This document shows, one piece after another, positions 1-9,606 of a DNA stretch of 64,000 nucleotides; the stretch's first letter is position 1; the number at the start of each line of letters is the position of its first letter. The DNA comes from Proteobacteria bacterium 005FR1 (GTDB lineage: Bacteria; Pseudomonadota; Gammaproteobacteria; Pseudomonadales; Cellvibrionaceae). Location: NCBI GenBank assembly GCA_026192395.1, contig WACF01000001.1:2664309-2728308 (forward strand). Reading direction: 5' to 3'. The notes beneath the pieces were generated by a model. It was not told the DNA's origin and did no database searches. It saw only the letters and a program-made list of their open reading frames with translations. Position numbers and translations under genes: made by a program.

Positions 1-104
1 TGCTGGGCACGACGAGCGGCGTCGAAGAGAAGCGAGTCTCCAGCATCTAGTCGCCAGGTGGATGTTTGCACGAGCGACCAGCAGTTAGCGACTCTCGAAC
101 ACGG

Positions 105-434
105 CTAAGGGCAACGATAAACCACGAATCGCTGCCGGCCTTCGGTAATTTCCGTCGCCGGCACGATCGCATTTCCACCCATACTTGCTGCTTCATTCCT
201 CGCCAGACGTCTCAGCTCTTCCTGCTTTTTCTCTTCGCTTCGATCCATAAACGCGATTTTGTCGAGAATCTGTGACGTGGTCTGGCCGACACGTTCGCAA
301 TTGGCGGCCTGCTCCTGTGTCATCAGGTCGACGCGCTCGCCTTGGGGAGTAAGGTCGACCCAGGTACACGCCGCCAGGCCGGCAAAGGCCAGGGGAAGAA
401 TCAGCACAGGCTTGATGAGTTGCAGTGGTCGCAT
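105..434 (-). CDS. DUF4156 family lipoprotein
   Basis: Small predicted lipoprotein of 109 residues. The N-terminus is a hydrophobic signal segment ending in a lipobox, LAAC, with the lipidated cysteine at residue 23. The mature part is charged and ends with the RQRFVVYRCP type tail seen in DUF4156 proteins, including a second cysteine near the C-terminus. Function of the family is unknown. Outer- or inner-membrane attachment is expected through the lipid. The gene starts 8 nt after the stop of the upstream hydrolase gene on the same strand, so the two are probably cotranscribed. The ATG at 434 has a GGAG sequence about 12 nt upstream. Confidence 0.85.
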   Translation of the reverse strand: MRPLQLIKPVLILPLAFAGLAACTWVDLTPQGERVDLMTQEQAANCERVGQTTSQILDKIAFMDRSEEKKQEELRRLARNEAASMGGNAIVPATEITEGRQRFVVYRCP

Positions 435-442
435 AGTGAGTC

Positions 443-1414
443 TTACTCCGGTTTTTCCAAATAGGTTTTAATCGCGGCGAAAACCTGCGCCCGATAGGGA
501 GCGCTCTCCGCCACCAGATGATGTCGCGCGCGATGGATCATCCGAATCTTCGCGTTCGGCAGCTTCAGTTGAATCTGCTCGAGATTGTGCTTCCAGTCCA
601 CCGTACTATCTTCATCACCCTGGACCACGAGCACGGGATGGGGCTGCGGCGGATACGTGGCAAAAAGGTCGATCCACTCCTTCATGGCGCCGACCCACTT
701 GATAGGCAAGTGACGGGCCTGCAGCGGATCTTCTTCCCTAAGAAAGGCCAGGAATTCCGGATCGTGACTGTTGGCGGTGAATACCCGCGGAATACTGTCC
801 ATCCAGTACTTGCCAGCCAGATACAACCATCGGTCGCGCACCCAGCCTTTGCTGCGCACCAGCGGCGCGAGCAGCACCGTTTTGGAAAACGGCTCTGGCC
901 CTTCGGTCAGCAAATGCCGCAACAGACCTGCACAACCGGTACTCTGCCCTATGGCAAACCAGGGCTCGGGCACCACGCGGTGGAAGTGTTCACAACAGGT
1001 GAGCATCGCCCGATAGTAAGCGGTGAAGCTTTCGATGCTGGCCCGCTCGCCGGAACTGAGCCCCATCCCCGGCAAGTCAAATACCACGACCGAATAGCTG
1101 TTTTGCAGCAGAAAGCGAATCAGGTGGTGGTAGAGGCCGGTGTGATCGAAGTAGCCATGAACGACGAAAGCGGTTCCCCGCGATTCTCCCGCAGCGGGAT
1201 CTGCCAGCCAGTAATGCGCAGCAATCGTGAATTCGCCGGACTTGAAAGTGCCCAGCCCATGGCGAACACCGGGAATGCGCCTGGAAAAATTGATTTTGAA
1301 GTGATCCAGGTACTTCTGAACCGGGGCGGGGTTGATGTGCTTCTCATCCTCGCGGATGTCAAAAGCAAGTGGCCGCAAGCAATCTTGCAACTGCGTCAGA
1401 TCGAAGCTGTTCAA
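443..1414 (-). CDS. alpha/beta hydrolase (lysophospholipase-like)
   Basis: Protein of 323 residues with the alpha/beta hydrolase fold. An oxyanion-type HGYFDH stretch lies at about residues 86-91, the nucleophile elbow GQSTG has Ser158, a late acidic segment (VVQGDEDST) supplies the Asp at about 267-273, and the ARHH motif near 298 supplies the His. The arrangement fits the COG2267 lysophospholipase / monoacylglycerol lipase group; the actual ester substrate cannot be read from the sequence. No signal peptide is visible, so it is probably cytoplasmic. The start is TTG, preceded by an AGGA ribosome-binding site 6 nt upstream; no in-frame ATG exists before the conserved region. It is followed by the DUF4156 lipoprotein gene after 8 nt. 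Confidence 0.85.
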   Translation of the reverse strand: MNSFDLTQLQDCLRPLAFDIREDEKHINPAPVQKYLDHFKINFSRRIPGVRHGLGTFKSGEFTIAAHYWLADPAAGESRGTAFVVHGYFDHTGLYHHLIRFLLQNSYSVVVFDLPGMGLSSGERASIESFTAYYRAMLTCCEHFHRVVPEPWFAIGQSTGCAGLLRHLLTEGPEPFSKTVLLAPLVRSKGWVRDRWLYLAGKYWMDSIPRVFTANSHDPEFLAFLREEDPLQARHLPIKWVGAMKEWIDLFATYPPQPHPVLVVQGDEDSTVDWKHNLEQIQLKLPNAKIRMIHRARHHLVAESAPYRAQVFAAIKTYLEKPE

Positions 1415-1649
1415 AAGGTCCTGCCGATGTCGGGCCGCGCGCAGAATAAAACACCTTTCGGGTGCGATGAGGTTGCGCTCAGCGGAATTTGGTTGAGACC
1501 CGGTTCTGGTGCGGGTCGCGGGTGGCTAGTGCTGCCGCCGGTAACGAGGGAACATAGCCAAAGCGTTCAGATTAAGTTGGAAAAGCGCGGGAATAGTGGT
1601 GCTATTTCAAGCTTTCCAATCGCCGAGCTGAGCGCTCTGGCGCAGGCCC

Positions 1650-2816
1650 CTAGCCCTTGTCGTCCTGCCACTCGTCCAGCTGACGCTGATATAGCGCGAC
1701 TGTATCGTCTTCGCGGGCGACTTTGATGGCCCTTCTCAGGTCGTCCATTGCCGAACCCGGCTCACCGAGCTTCCACAAAGACATGCCCCGAAGATAGTAA
1801 AAGCGTGCCTCATCTCGCCTGCCCCGGAGAGCGACATCGAGCTGATTACGCGCCTCGTCGTAGGCACCGCGCCGGTAGGCTCGCTGCGCCAGGGCGTAGC
1901 GGTAGTAAGGATTGCGGAGTTTAATGGCGTCGCTCAGCTCCCGCAAGCGATCCGCCTCTGCCTGCTCACCGCGCAGCATGTGGACGGTCGCAAGATTGCC
2001 CACCGCCAGCCAGTCCTTGGGATCCAGGGTCAAAGCCTGCCGAAAGCTGGCTTCCGCCAGCTCCAAATGGCCAAAACGCCGCTGAATGACTCCCATGGTA
2101 TTCCAGATGAAACCCTGATCGCGGTCCGCCAACAAGGCTCGTCGGGCAGCCACATAAGCCTCGGCGGTGCGGTCCTCGAGCAGATGGTCGACGCTAATGT
2201 TGCTGTAATAGTGCGCCAGCGCCTCCTCGTCAGTGAGTATTTGCTTCGGGTAAATTTCTCGGTAGAGATCGACGCGGAAATCGATTATCCCCGTGAACCG
2301 CCGCCCCAGCTGCGCCTTCACGTTGACGTGCTGATACTGAAGCAGGGTATTGCCTTCCTGGCTGTCCCAGACCGGGGGAACGTCCACCTGCTGAAACCGC
2401 GCATCCACTCCCGCCTCGCGGGCCATGGCGATGAACATGGCGGAAAAGGCCAGACAGTTGCCGCGGCGCTGACGGAAGGTCTCGGCGGCGGTCAGGGTGG
2501 CATTGGCGTCATAATCGATGGCAAATGCGGCGTTGTCTCTCAGCGTTTGAAACAGCGCGTCGATTCGTTGCTCGCGGGTGCCACTTGCGGGCACTACCGC
2601 ATCCACAAAGGACTTCATCTCGGGTGAGAGATCGAGAAAGGCGACTTCCGGCGCGTCCAGCAGGGCCGGGTCCACCTCGGGCGGGGGAACGAGGACCTGA
2701 CTCAGCAGGGCACCCTCCGGTCCATCCACCTCCGGCAGCGGAACACAGGCAGCACAAAAAACCGCCGCCATGACGACGACAAGGGAAAGACACTGGCGAG
2801 ACGAAGCTAATCTCAT
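1650..2816 (-). CDS. TPR protein with transglutaminase-like domain, probable lipoprotein
   Basis: 388 residues from the ATG at 2816; a TTG three codons upstream is less likely. A signal segment ends in CAAC around residue 24, an atypical lipobox with Cys at -3, so lipidation is likely but not certain. Residues about 80-190 resemble the transglutaminase-like fold: RRGNCLAFS with Cys121, QYQHVNV with His163 and IIDFRVD with Asp179 could form a Cys-His-Asp triad. From about 200 onward the protein consists of tetratricopeptide repeats. This architecture is common in secreted gammaproteobacterial proteins of unknown role. It lies downstream of fba, separated by a hairpin, so it probably has its own promoter. 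No substrate can be assigned. Confidence 0.8.
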   Translation of the reverse strand: MRLASSRQCLSLVVVMAAVFCAACVPLPEVDGPEGALLSQVLVPPPEVDPALLDAPEVAFLDLSPEMKSFVDAVVPASGTREQRIDALFQTLRDNAAFAIDYDANATLTAAETFRQRRGNCLAFSAMFIAMAREAGVDARFQQVDVPPVWDSQEGNTLLQYQHVNVKAQLGRRFTGIIDFRVDLYREIYPKQILTDEEALAHYYSNISVDHLLEDRTAEAYVAARRALLADRDQGFIWNTMGVIQRRFGHLELAEASFRQALTLDPKDWLAVGNLATVHMLRGEQAEADRLRELSDAIKLRNPYYRYALAQRAYRRGAYDEARNQLDVALRGRRDEARFYYLRGMSLWKLGEPGSAMDDLRRAIKVAREDDTVALYQRQLDEWQDDKG

Positions 2817-2953
2817 GGCGAACAACGCGCGGCTGGCGGTGCACTGCGCCCGAAGTGGACGCGCTCACTCTCATTATAGTCAACGGGAGTGCTTTCTTTG
2901 ACCGGGTCGACGCATGGGTGTTCTGAAGGGAATGCTTGGCGGTGGCGGAACAG

Positions 2954-2981
2954 GGCCGCAGCTCCAATCGAAGCTGCGGCC
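2954..2981 (-). terminator. hairpin downstream of fba
   Basis: Perfect 10-bp inverted repeat, ggccgcagct paired with agctgcggcc, 8-nt loop, located 24 nt past the fba stop on the minus strand. The stem is strong, but the downstream sequence lacks a clear T-run. It may act as an mRNA 3' end or a weak intrinsic terminator. Confidence 0.5.
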
Positions 2982-3004
2982 GGCTTCAGCCTGCGCGCCG
3001 CAGA

Positions 3005-4069
3005 TCAGTTGATCTTGGGCTTGAGCTCACCAGCGGCGTAGCGCTCGAACATGGCGTCGAGGCTGAGCGGGCGAATCTTTTCGGCATTACCGGCGGTGCC
3101 GAAAGCCTTGTAGCGGGCGAGGCATATATCCTTCATCGCCTTGACGCTCTCCTTCAGGTATTTGCGTGGGTCGAACTCCGCCTTGTTCTGGGCCAGGAAG
3201 CGGCGAATCGCCCCGGTGGACGCGAGGCGCAGGTCGGTGTCGATGTTGACCTTGCGCACCCCGTACTTGATACCCTCGCAGATCTGATCCACAGGCACGC
3301 CGTAGGTTTCCGGGATTTCACCGCCGAACTGGTTGATCACTTCCAGCCACTCCTGGGGCACGCTGGATGAACCGTGCATGACCAGGTGAGTATCGGGAAT
3401 GCGGCGGTGAATTTCCTTGATACGGTCGATGGCCAGAATGTCACCGGTCGGTGGACGGGTGAACTTGTAGGCGCCGTGAGAAGTACCACAGGCGATTGCC
3501 AGCGCATCGACTTCTGTCGCCGCAACGAAAGCGGCGGCTTCTTCCGGGTCGGTGAGCATCTGGTCATGGCTAAGCTGGCCTTCCGCGCCGATGCCGTCTT
3601 CCTCGCCGGCCTGGCCGGTTTCCAGGGAACCCAGACAACCCAGCTCGCCTTCCACGGACACGCCACAGGCATGCGCCATATCCACCGCGCGGCGGGTCAC
3701 TTCGACGTTGTACTCATAAGATTCCGGCGTTTTACCATCCTCGCCGAGCGAACCGTCCATCATCACCGAGCTGAAACCCAGCTGGATGGAGCGCTGACAG
3801 ACCGCCGGCGAGGTGCCGTGATCCTGGTGCATGCAGACCGGGATGTGAGGAAATTCCTCGATCGCCGCCAAGATCAGGTGACGCAGAAAAGGGGCGCCGG
3901 CGTATTTGCGGGCGCCTGCGGAAGCCTGCACGATCACCGGGCTCTTCGTCTGGTCGGCCGCTTCCATGATCGCGCGCATCTGTTCCAGGTTGTTTACGTT
4001 AAACGCGGGAACGCCATAACCGTACTCGGCGGCGTGGTCGAGAAGCTGGCGAAGACTGATCAGAGCCAT
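3005..4069 (-). CDS. fba: class II fructose-bisphosphate aldolase
   Basis: 354 residues. Cleaves fructose 1,6-bisphosphate to glyceraldehyde 3-phosphate and dihydroxyacetone phosphate in glycolysis, with the reverse reaction in gluconeogenesis. The sequence has the class II signatures: a [16 protein letters not shown]-terminus followed by VPAFNVNN, the zinc-ligand stretch CMHQDHG, the second metal region around [10 protein letters not shown], and KVNIDTDLR near the C-terminus. It matches the Calvin-cycle subtype (about 350 residues) found in Pseudomonas. The start is set at the ATG at 4069, which has an AAGGA site 8 nt upstream; an upstream in-frame ATG would add 17 residues without family similarity. 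The gene is separated from pgk by an outer-membrane block rather than directly following it. Confidence 0.97.
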   Translation of the reverse strand: MALISLRQLLDHAAEYGYGVPAFNVNNLEQMRAIMEAADQTKSPVIVQASAGARKYAGAPFLRHLILAAIEEFPHIPVCMHQDHGTSPAVCQRSIQLGFSSVMMDGSLGEDGKTPESYEYNVEVTRRAVDMAHACGVSVEGELGCLGSLETGQAGEEDGIGAEGQLSHDQMLTDPEEAAAFVAATEVDALAIACGTSHGAYKFTRPPTGDILAIDRIKEIHRRIPDTHLVMHGSSSVPQEWLEVINQFGGEIPETYGVPVDQICEGIKYGVRKVNIDTDLRLASTGAIRRFLAQNKAEFDPRKYLKESVKAMKDICLARYKAFGTAGNAEKIRPLSLDAMFERYAAGELKPKIN

Positions 4070-4181
4070 CAAAAGATCCTTGTGAGCTGAAATGGGCGGA
4101 CTGGGACCAAGCCCCAGCACAGAAAAATGGTACGGAATGGTACGGCTCCCCTTTACTCACCGCAAGAGCAAAGGGAGCCAC

Positions 4182-5138
4182 TCAGAACCAGTCGGCGAGA
4201 ATGAATCCGAATCCGATCCGTCGCATGCGGTTATCGTAGTCCACCAGCGTTTCGCCGTAGCCGTTGTAGAACTGCACGAAGCCACTGAGTTTTTCGTTCA
4301 GCGGCCAGCTGAAACTCAGATCGGCAGACATACGCCCATCAGCGTTGCGCAGAATGCTGGTAAATCGGTATTGATCCCATTTGTAGCCGAGGCGAAGCTC
4401 GCCATGGCCAAGATAGTCGGTGATGTCCGGGTTATCATCATCCTCGGCGTCTTCCTCGATTCGCTGCCAAAGGCGCAAGCCGAGCGACCAGTCGGTGTCT
4501 GCCCAGGTGGCTTCGAAGGTAAGCCGGTTCCAGCTCCGCGAAAACTCGCCGGACCGGCCGTTGCTCTGGTGATTGATGCCCAGATCGATAGCAGTGAGAC
4601 GACCTCCAAACAAAGGCTGGCGAAGAGGAATGGTCCATAGCAGCTCCGGCTCGTACAGGGTCTCGCGGAACGGAGAAGAAAGGTCACGATTGTAGGCCTG
4701 CCACAGCGAGCGCTGAGTGAAGGCGAAATACAGCTGGTCATCATCGAGCAGAAAATTCCCGCCCACCGGCACCTTGAGGCTGTACTGGAATTTCATCTCC
4801 ACATGTTGCAGGGATTCGTTGGGGTCACTTCCATCTTCCGATGGCAATGCACTGCCGCCAGTATCATCGGTGTAGGTGAGTGGCAGCAAATAAGAACGTC
4901 GGTGAGGAAGGATTCCAAACCGGTTGCCTAGCAGAGCCCGCTCACCCAATTCTCGTTCGGTGAGCACAGTCAGTTCGTCCTGCCCCGGCAGAAGTGCTTC
5001 GGCGTCGTAACAGGCAAGGCGCTCGGCTTCGTCTTCGATGGTGTGGCAGAGAGCCTCGGACCTGGCCGGGGATGACAACAGAATGAGAAGAGCCGTCAGT
5101 GTGACTGACGCAAGATAATCCGATCGCATCGATCCCAC
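4182..5138 (-). CDS. pldA: outer membrane phospholipase A
   Basis: About 318 residues with an N-terminal signal peptide ending near the SEALC region. PldA (OMPLA) is a 12-strand outer-membrane barrel that hydrolyses phospholipids after calcium-dependent dimerisation. The catalytic motif is intact: IDLGINHQSNGRSG gives His190 and Ser192, and Asn204 in SRSWNR keeps the spacing of the Escherichia coli His142-Ser144-Asn156 triad. The C-terminus is a beta-rich membrane segment. Two starts are possible: the GTG at 5138, with TAAGG 5 nt upstream overlapping the preceding stop codon, or the ATG at 5129. The gene follows the methyltransferase gene after 6 nt and is probably translationally coupled. 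Confidence 0.92.
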   Translation of the reverse strand: MGSMRSDYLASVTLTALLILLSSPARSEALCHTIEDEAERLACYDAEALLPGQDELTVLTERELGERALLGNRFGILPHRRSYLLPLTYTDDTGGSALPSEDGSDPNESLQHVEMKFQYSLKVPVGGNFLLDDDQLYFAFTQRSLWQAYNRDLSSPFRETLYEPELLWTIPLRQPLFGGRLTAIDLGINHQSNGRSGEFSRSWNRLTFEATWADTDWSLGLRLWQRIEEDAEDDDNPDITDYLGHGELRLGYKWDQYRFTSILRNADGRMSADLSFSWPLNEKLSGFVQFYNGYGETLVDYDNRMRRIGFGFILADWF

Positions 5139-5144
5139 TTCGCC

Positions 5145-5891
5145 TTAGGCCTTCCGGCCCACGTAAAGAATCAGCGGCCAATAAACGTCCCGGGTTTCCG
5201 CATTCCCCCAGTACTGACGCAATGTGGCTTCGTGCTCGGTCACCGGGTTGCGCCCACGGGCTTTTTCGTAGGCTTTCACCGCCGACCAGGTATTCAGGTA
5301 GCCCAGCAAGTGCCCGAAGCTCCATTGCCTGCGCATGTAGAAGGTCGGGGCTTGTTCGCGGGGAAAGGGGAAATCAACCCGGGTGTAGCCCTCATCGAGC
5401 AGTTCGCGCCCTGCGGGCCAATAAGGCCCCACCACCTCGCCATGGAACTGAACGATGAATTCATCCAGTGGGGTATCGGTATTGAGCAGCTGATAGCCCC
5501 AGGCCGCGAGCACTCCGCGTGGCTTCAGAACCCGAGTGACTTCCGCGAAAAAACGCGGGTGATCAAACCAGTGAATCGCCTGAGCCACGGTGACCAGGTC
5601 CAGCGACTCATCAGCGGCGGCGATCTCCTCGGCGGGACTGATCCGGTAGCTGATATTGTCGCGGGCTTCTGCCTGCGCAATCTGTGCACCGCTGGCGTCG
5701 CTCGCGGTGACCCGCTTGAAGCGCTCCGCCAGCGCCACACTGGCCTGACCGTTCCCGCAACCGCAGTCCCAGGCATGCTCACGGGAAGGCGCAAGCGCCG
5801 CGAGATAGTCGAACAACTCGGCCGGATACTGGGGACGATAGGCGCGGTAGTCGTCCGAGGCGGTAGAGAAATGGTCTTTGAACTGGCTCAT
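5145..5891 (-). CDS. class I SAM-dependent methyltransferase
   Basis: 248 residues from the ATG at 5891 (MSQFKDHFSTASDDYRAYRP), the conserved N-terminus of this family; an upstream in-frame start would add 15 unlike residues. The Rossmann-type SAM site is seen as WDCGCGNGQASVALAERF, followed by an acidic strand end (TASDASGAQI), the VTVAQAIHWFD motif and VLKPRGVLAAW. This is the Methyltransf_11 / YcgJ-like group of small-molecule methyltransferases, often annotated as trans-aconitate-type methyltransferase. The substrate is unknown. It is the first gene of a two-gene unit with pldA. Confidence 0.88.
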   Translation of the reverse strand: MSQFKDHFSTASDDYRAYRPQYPAELFDYLAALAPSREHAWDCGCGNGQASVALAERFKRVTASDASGAQIAQAEARDNISYRISPAEEIAAADESLDLVTVAQAIHWFDHPRFFAEVTRVLKPRGVLAAWGYQLLNTDTPLDEFIVQFHGEVVGPYWPAGRELLDEGYTRVDFPFPREQAPTFYMRRQWSFGHLLGYLNTWSAVKAYEKARGRNPVTEHEATLRQYWGNAETRDVYWPLILYVGRKA

Positions 5892-6035
5892 GAGCAGCGA
5901 ATCGACAATCGGTTTGCGGCCCGCATTATCCTCCACTTCGATGAAATTGAAAGCGGTCGAACTCGCAATTCCTGGTGGTGAAATTGCCCGGCGAACGGGT
6001 TAAGGTGTCGGGCCAGCGAACCAGGAGTTAATCAA

Positions 6036-6518
6036 TTGATCGAGATCGTACAAGCGGATTACCTCAACGCACGGCATGCCAAAGACATGGGCTTCCTGCT
6101 CAACCACTACGCCCAGGACCCGATGGGCGGAAATGCTGCTTTGCCCGGAGAGATCACCGAAAACCTCGCCAGCGAACTGCACAAGCGCCCTTATGCGTTC
6201 ACGGTGCTGTGCTACGTCGACAACGAACCCGCGGGCATGGTGAACTGCTTCGAGGCCTTCTCCACCTTCGCCGGCAAGCCGCTGGTGAATATCCACGATG
6301 TAGTTGTGGTGAAACACTATCGCGGCCGCAAGCTGGCGCAAGCCATGCTGGAAAAAGTGGAAGAGATCGCCCGGGATCGCGGCTGCTGCAAGCTGACCAT
6401 GGAAGTGCTGGAAGGAAACCACCCGGCAAAAGCCGTGTACCGGCGCCTGGGTTTTGCCGGCTATGAGCTGGATCCGGCCATGGGCAAAGCGGTGTTCTGG
6501 CAGAAGCCGCTGACCTGA
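6036..6518 (+). CDS. GNAT family N-acetyltransferase
   Basis: 160 residues with a complete GNAT fold. The acetyl-CoA site is KHYRGRKLAQAMLEKVEE (motif A), followed by a CCKLTMEVLEGNHPAKAVYRRLGF stretch typical of motif B, where a conserved Tyr lies before RRLGF. The start is TTG at 6036 with an AGGAG site 9 nt upstream; no ATG lies between it and the conserved N-terminal beta strand. The gene is the only plus-strand gene in this part of the window, and its 3' end converges on the minus-strand outer-membrane gene. The acyl acceptor cannot be inferred. Confidence 0.88.
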   Translation: MIEIVQADYLNARHAKDMGFLLNHYAQDPMGGNAALPGEITENLASELHKRPYAFTVLCYVDNEPAGMVNCFEAFSTFAGKPLVNIHDVVVVKHYRGRKLAQAMLEKVEEIARDRGCCKLTMEVLEGNHPAKAVYRRLGFAGYELDPAMGKAVFWQKPLT

Positions 6519-6537
6519 TCTTCATCCCGCATGGCGA

Positions 6538-7248
6538 TTAAAAGTACAGGCGCAAACCGAGGTTCACGTTCCGCACTTTTGCGTCACTGCTGAAGATATC
6601 CGATTCGAATTTATTTTCCTGGAACTCGAGTTTGACGCCGTACGACAAATTGATACGGTAGTGCAGACCGGCGCTGTAGAAAAAACTGGAGCCGCTGTCG
6701 GAGAAATCTGCGGTAAATCGGCGGGTGTCCTGCACTTCACCGGTATAGGTGAGCGTGCCCGCGAGCTCCGACTTCACGTCCCAGGCTGCAAGCCCAAGTT
6801 CGCCGAAAACACTGAAGCGGCGGCTGACTGGCCAGCTGCCAATCACGCTGGCAGTGAATGCCTTCGCTTCATATTCGGTTTCCGCCTGTACCAGCGCGTC
6901 GGCCTGAAGAATCACCGGCTCCTGGGTTACCGGATCGACATCCTGAAAGAATAGAATGTCCCTCGCCGTTGCCGAGCCGGAAAATGAACCGTAGTCCGCG
7001 TAGCTGGCTTCCACCGAAATATTGTCATTGAAACGAAATCCGGTGGTGAAGGCGTACATGGTGGAGTCCGCTTCCAGTTCGCTCACGACAGTGCCTTCAG
7101 ATAAGGGCGGAAGGGGCTCGACCGTACTCTCTGCGGGACCGCCGGACAATTCCACGTAATAACCCCCAAATTGCGCAAGGGCAGCATGGCTTGAAAGCCC
7201 CATAAGGCAGGCGCCGATCAGGGCGGCGGGAGTTTTGGCTGAATACAC
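6538..7248 (-). CDS. outer-membrane beta-barrel protein (OmpA/OmpW-like)
   Basis: The protein has a signal peptide ending in SSHAALAQ, amphipathic beta strands throughout and a C-terminal LGLRLYF with a terminal Phe, the usual barrel-assembly signal. It looks like a small 8-strand barrel of the OmpA-like/OmpW-like porin fold, with an extended loop near residues 95-115 containing DVDPVTQEP. The GTG at 7248 gives a conventional signal peptide and has a GAGG sequence just upstream. A longer reading from the GTG at 7317 would add 23 residues before the signal peptide and run through a hairpin, so I reject it. Substrate and role are unknown. Confidence 0.75.
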   Translation of the reverse strand: MYSAKTPAALIGACLMGLSSHAALAQFGGYYVELSGGPAESTVEPLPPLSEGTVVSELEADSTMYAFTTGFRFNDNISVEASYADYGSFSGSATARDILFFQDVDPVTQEPVILQADALVQAETEYEAKAFTASVIGSWPVSRRFSVFGELGLAAWDVKSELAGTLTYTGEVQDTRRFTADFSDSGSSFFYSAGLHYRINLSYGVKLEFQENKFESDIFSSDAKVRNVNLGLRLYF

Positions 7249-7282
7249 GGCTAAGCCTCGCTCATTATCTGTTTTTCTGAGC

Positions 7283-7306
7283 GGCCATTCCGATGGAGGA
7301 ATGGCC
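7283..7306. terminator. 9-bp perfect hairpin between pgk and the barrel gene
   Basis: ggccattcc pairs with ggaatggcc around a 6-nt loop. It lies 65 nt past the pgk stop on the minus strand and just before the preferred start of the next gene. There is no strong T-run on either side, so it is a candidate mRNA stabiliser or weak terminator. Confidence 0.4.
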
Positions 7307-7370
7307 TGTTTGAGCACTGATTCGAGCAGGTGAAAGCTGGTTTACCCATCCCGCTAGTTGCCGTGGAAGC

Positions 7371-8522
7371 TCACTTGTCCAGAATGGCAACCGCCGGTAG
7401 GGTCTTACCTTCAACATACTCGAGGAAGGCACCACCACCGGTAGAGATGTAGGAGACATCGGAGGTGATGCCGAACTTGTCCACCGCAGCCAATGTATCA
7501 CCGCCGCCGGCGATGGAGAAGCCTTCGCTTTCGGCGATCGCTCTGGCCAGCACCTCAGTGCCCTTGCTGAAAGCTTCGAACTCGAACACACCCACCGGTC
7601 CGTTCCAAATGATGGTCTTGGCATTTTTCAGTACGTCTGCCAGAGCTTTCGCGGATTCAGGGCCAATGTCCATGATCATATCGTCATCGGCAACGTCGCT
7701 CGCAGGTTTGAGAGTTGCCTCAGTGGACTCGGAAAACTCCTTGCCGACCACCACGTCGGTGGGCAGCGGAATGTTCACCTTTTCCAACAGCGCTTTGGCC
7801 TTGGGAATCAAATCGTTTTCGCAAAGTGATTTGCCCACCGGCTTACCGGTAGCGGCGAGAAAGGTGTTGGCAATGCCGCCGCCGACGATCAACTGGTCCA
7901 CCTTTTCGGACAGCTGTTCGAGCACGTCGAGCTTGGTTGAGACTTTCGCCCCGCCCACGATGGCAACCATCGGCCGCGCGGGATTGGCCAGTGCTTTTTC
8001 CAACGCATCCAGTTCCGCGGAGAGCAAGGGGCCGGCACAGGCCACTGGTGCAAATTTGGCGACGCCGTGGGTGGAAGCCTGCGCTCGGTGGGCAGTGCCG
8101 AAGGCATCCATCACAAACACGTCGCACAAGGCGGCGTAGGCTTTCGCCAACTCGTCCTCGTCCTTCTTTTCGCCCTTATTGAAACGGACATTTTCCAGCA
8201 GAGCGATCTGACCATTCTCGAGATTGACGCCCTGCTTGAAGTCTTTTACCACCGGCACTTCGCAGTTCAACAAATTGGCCAGATATTCAGCCACCGGCTT
8301 CAGAGAAAATTCTTCTTCGTATTCGCCTTCGGTGGGGCGACCTAGGTGAGACATGACGATGACCTTCGCACCCGCCTGCATTGCCTGTTGCAAGGTAGGC
8401 AGCGCAGCGCGCAAGCGCGCGTCGGAGGTCACTTTGCCATCTTTCACCGGCACATTCAGATCTTCGCGAATCAGTACGCGCTTGCCCGCCAGATCCAGTT
8501 CCTGCATACGTTTTATTGCCAT
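7371..8522 (-). CDS. pgk: phosphoglycerate kinase
   Basis: 383 residues, close to the usual 387. Transfers the phosphate of 1,3-bisphosphoglycerate to ADP in the cytoplasm. Signatures are clear: [18 protein letters not shown] at the N-terminus, SHLGRPTEG, the Ala/Gly-rich [16 protein letters not shown] hinge, [13 protein letters not shown] and [16 protein letters not shown] for nucleotide binding. It is preceded on the same strand by epd with 38 nt between them, giving the epd-pgk order known from other gammaproteobacteria. In many relatives fba follows directly, whereas here a barrel gene, an acetyltransferase, a methyltransferase and pldA come between. Confidence 0.98.
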   Translation of the reverse strand: MAIKRMQELDLAGKRVLIREDLNVPVKDGKVTSDARLRAALPTLQQAMQAGAKVIVMSHLGRPTEGEYEEEFSLKPVAEYLANLLNCEVPVVKDFKQGVNLENGQIALLENVRFNKGEKKDEDELAKAYAALCDVFVMDAFGTAHRAQASTHGVAKFAPVACAGPLLSAELDALEKALANPARPMVAIVGGAKVSTKLDVLEQLSEKVDQLIVGGGIANTFLAATGKPVGKSLCENDLIPKAKALLEKVNIPLPTDVVVGKEFSESTEATLKPASDVADDDMIMDIGPESAKALADVLKNAKTIIWNGPVGVFEFEAFSKGTEVLARAIAESEGFSIAGGGDTLAAVDKFGITSDVSYISTGGGAFLEYVEGKTLPAVAILDK

Positions 8523-8560
8523 TACCTACTCCTTGAAGAAAAGAAAACGGTTAGCCGGTG

Positions 8561-9592
8561 CTAGCTATTCTTCAGATGACCCGCCAGCACTGAAGCCACA
8601 TCCACCATGCGATTGGAAAAGCCCCACTCGTTATCAAACCAGGTGAGCACCTTGACCAGTCGCTTGCCAGCCACACGGGTCTGGCCGGCATCCACAATGC
8701 CCGAGCGGGGGTCGTGATTGAAATCGCAGGAGGCGAGTAGTTCGTCGCTGTAGCCGAGAACGCCGTCGAACTGTTGCTCGGCGGCTTGTCGCAGCGTGCG
8801 GTTGACCTGCGCGTCGGTGACCCCCCGAGCCACGACCACCGACAGATCAATAGCAGAAACGTTCACTGTGGGCACCCGCATGGCCTGCGCTTCAAACCGA
8901 CCTTGCAGTTCCGGCATCAGTCGGTCGATGCCCTGCCCGAGCCCGGTATCTACAGGGATAATCGACTGCAGCGCCGAGCGGGTTTTGCGCAGATCGGTGT
9001 GATGGTAGGCATCGATCACGGGCTGATCGTTCATGGCCGAATGAATGGTGGTCAGCACGCCGCTTTCGACGCCGTAGGCCTCGTGCAGGGTTTTGATCAC
9101 CGGAATGATGCAATTGGTGGAGCAGGAGGCGTTGGAAATGATGCGCTGGCTGCCGTCGAGCAGGCTGTGGTTAAAACCATAAACCACCGTTGCATCCACA
9201 TCCTCGGCGCTCTTCGCCGGATGGGAAAAGATGACACGTTTGGCGCCGGCGGACAGATGCTGTTCGCCGCTGCGACGATCACCGAATTCACCGGTACATT
9301 CCAGCACGATGTCCACCTCAAGCTCGCGCCAGGGCAAGGCGGCGATCCTGCGTTCGTGAAGCAGCCGGATACGGTCGTCGTTGATGGACAAAACGTCGCT
9401 GGCAACGGTGACACGGCCAGGGAATCGGCCGTGGGTGGTGTCGTACTTGAGCAGATGAGCGATAGTCTTGCAGTCTGCCAGCTCGTTGATCGCAACGATC
9501 TGCAGATCATGGTGGTGCGCGGATTCGTAGAGGCTCCGCAGCACGCAGCGGCCAATGCGGCCGAAGCCATTGATGGCGAGTTTGGTGGTCAT
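8561..9592 (-). CDS. epd: D-erythrose-4-phosphate dehydrogenase
   Basis: 343 residues, a paralogue of glyceraldehyde-3-phosphate dehydrogenase. Epd oxidises erythrose 4-phosphate to 4-phosphoerythronate with NAD, feeding pyridoxal phosphate synthesis. The NAD site is [14 protein letters not shown], and the catalytic cysteine is Cys157 in SNASCSTNC. The [32 protein letters not shown] and [12 protein letters not shown] stretches match Epd rather than GapA. The start is the ATG at 9592; the longer open frame upstream runs into repeat sequence. It sits between tkt and pgk, so erythrose 4-phosphate made by transketolase is its substrate. GAPDH activity cannot be excluded from sequence alone. Confidence 0.9.
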   Translation of the reverse strand: MTTKLAINGFGRIGRCVLRSLYESAHHHDLQIVAINELADCKTIAHLLKYDTTHGRFPGRVTVASDVLSINDDRIRLLHERRIAALPWRELEVDIVLECTGEFGDRRSGEQHLSAGAKRVIFSHPAKSAEDVDATVVYGFNHSLLDGSQRIISNASCSTNCIIPVIKTLHEAYGVESGVLTTIHSAMNDQPVIDAYHHTDLRKTRSALQSIIPVDTGLGQGIDRLMPELQGRFEAQAMRVPTVNVSAIDLSVVVARGVTDAQVNRTLRQAAEQQFDGVLGYSDELLASCDFNHDPRSGIVDAGQTRVAGKRLVKVLTWFDNEWGFSNRMVDVASVLAGHLKNS

Positions 9593-9606
9593 CGGAGATG
9601 ACCACC

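Noticed and set aside
518-1726. 402-residue open frame on the plus strand
   Set aside because: It is antisense to the alpha/beta hydrolase gene, whose catalytic motifs are intact, and the translated product has no family-like pattern.
7249-7317. N-terminal extension of the outer-membrane barrel protein from a GTG
   Set aside because: It would put 23 polar residues before the signal peptide and translate through a 9-bp hairpin.
8561-9592. Annotation as glyceraldehyde-3-phosphate dehydrogenase
   Set aside because: [23 protein letters not shown] and the gene position match Epd better; overlapping activity remains possible.
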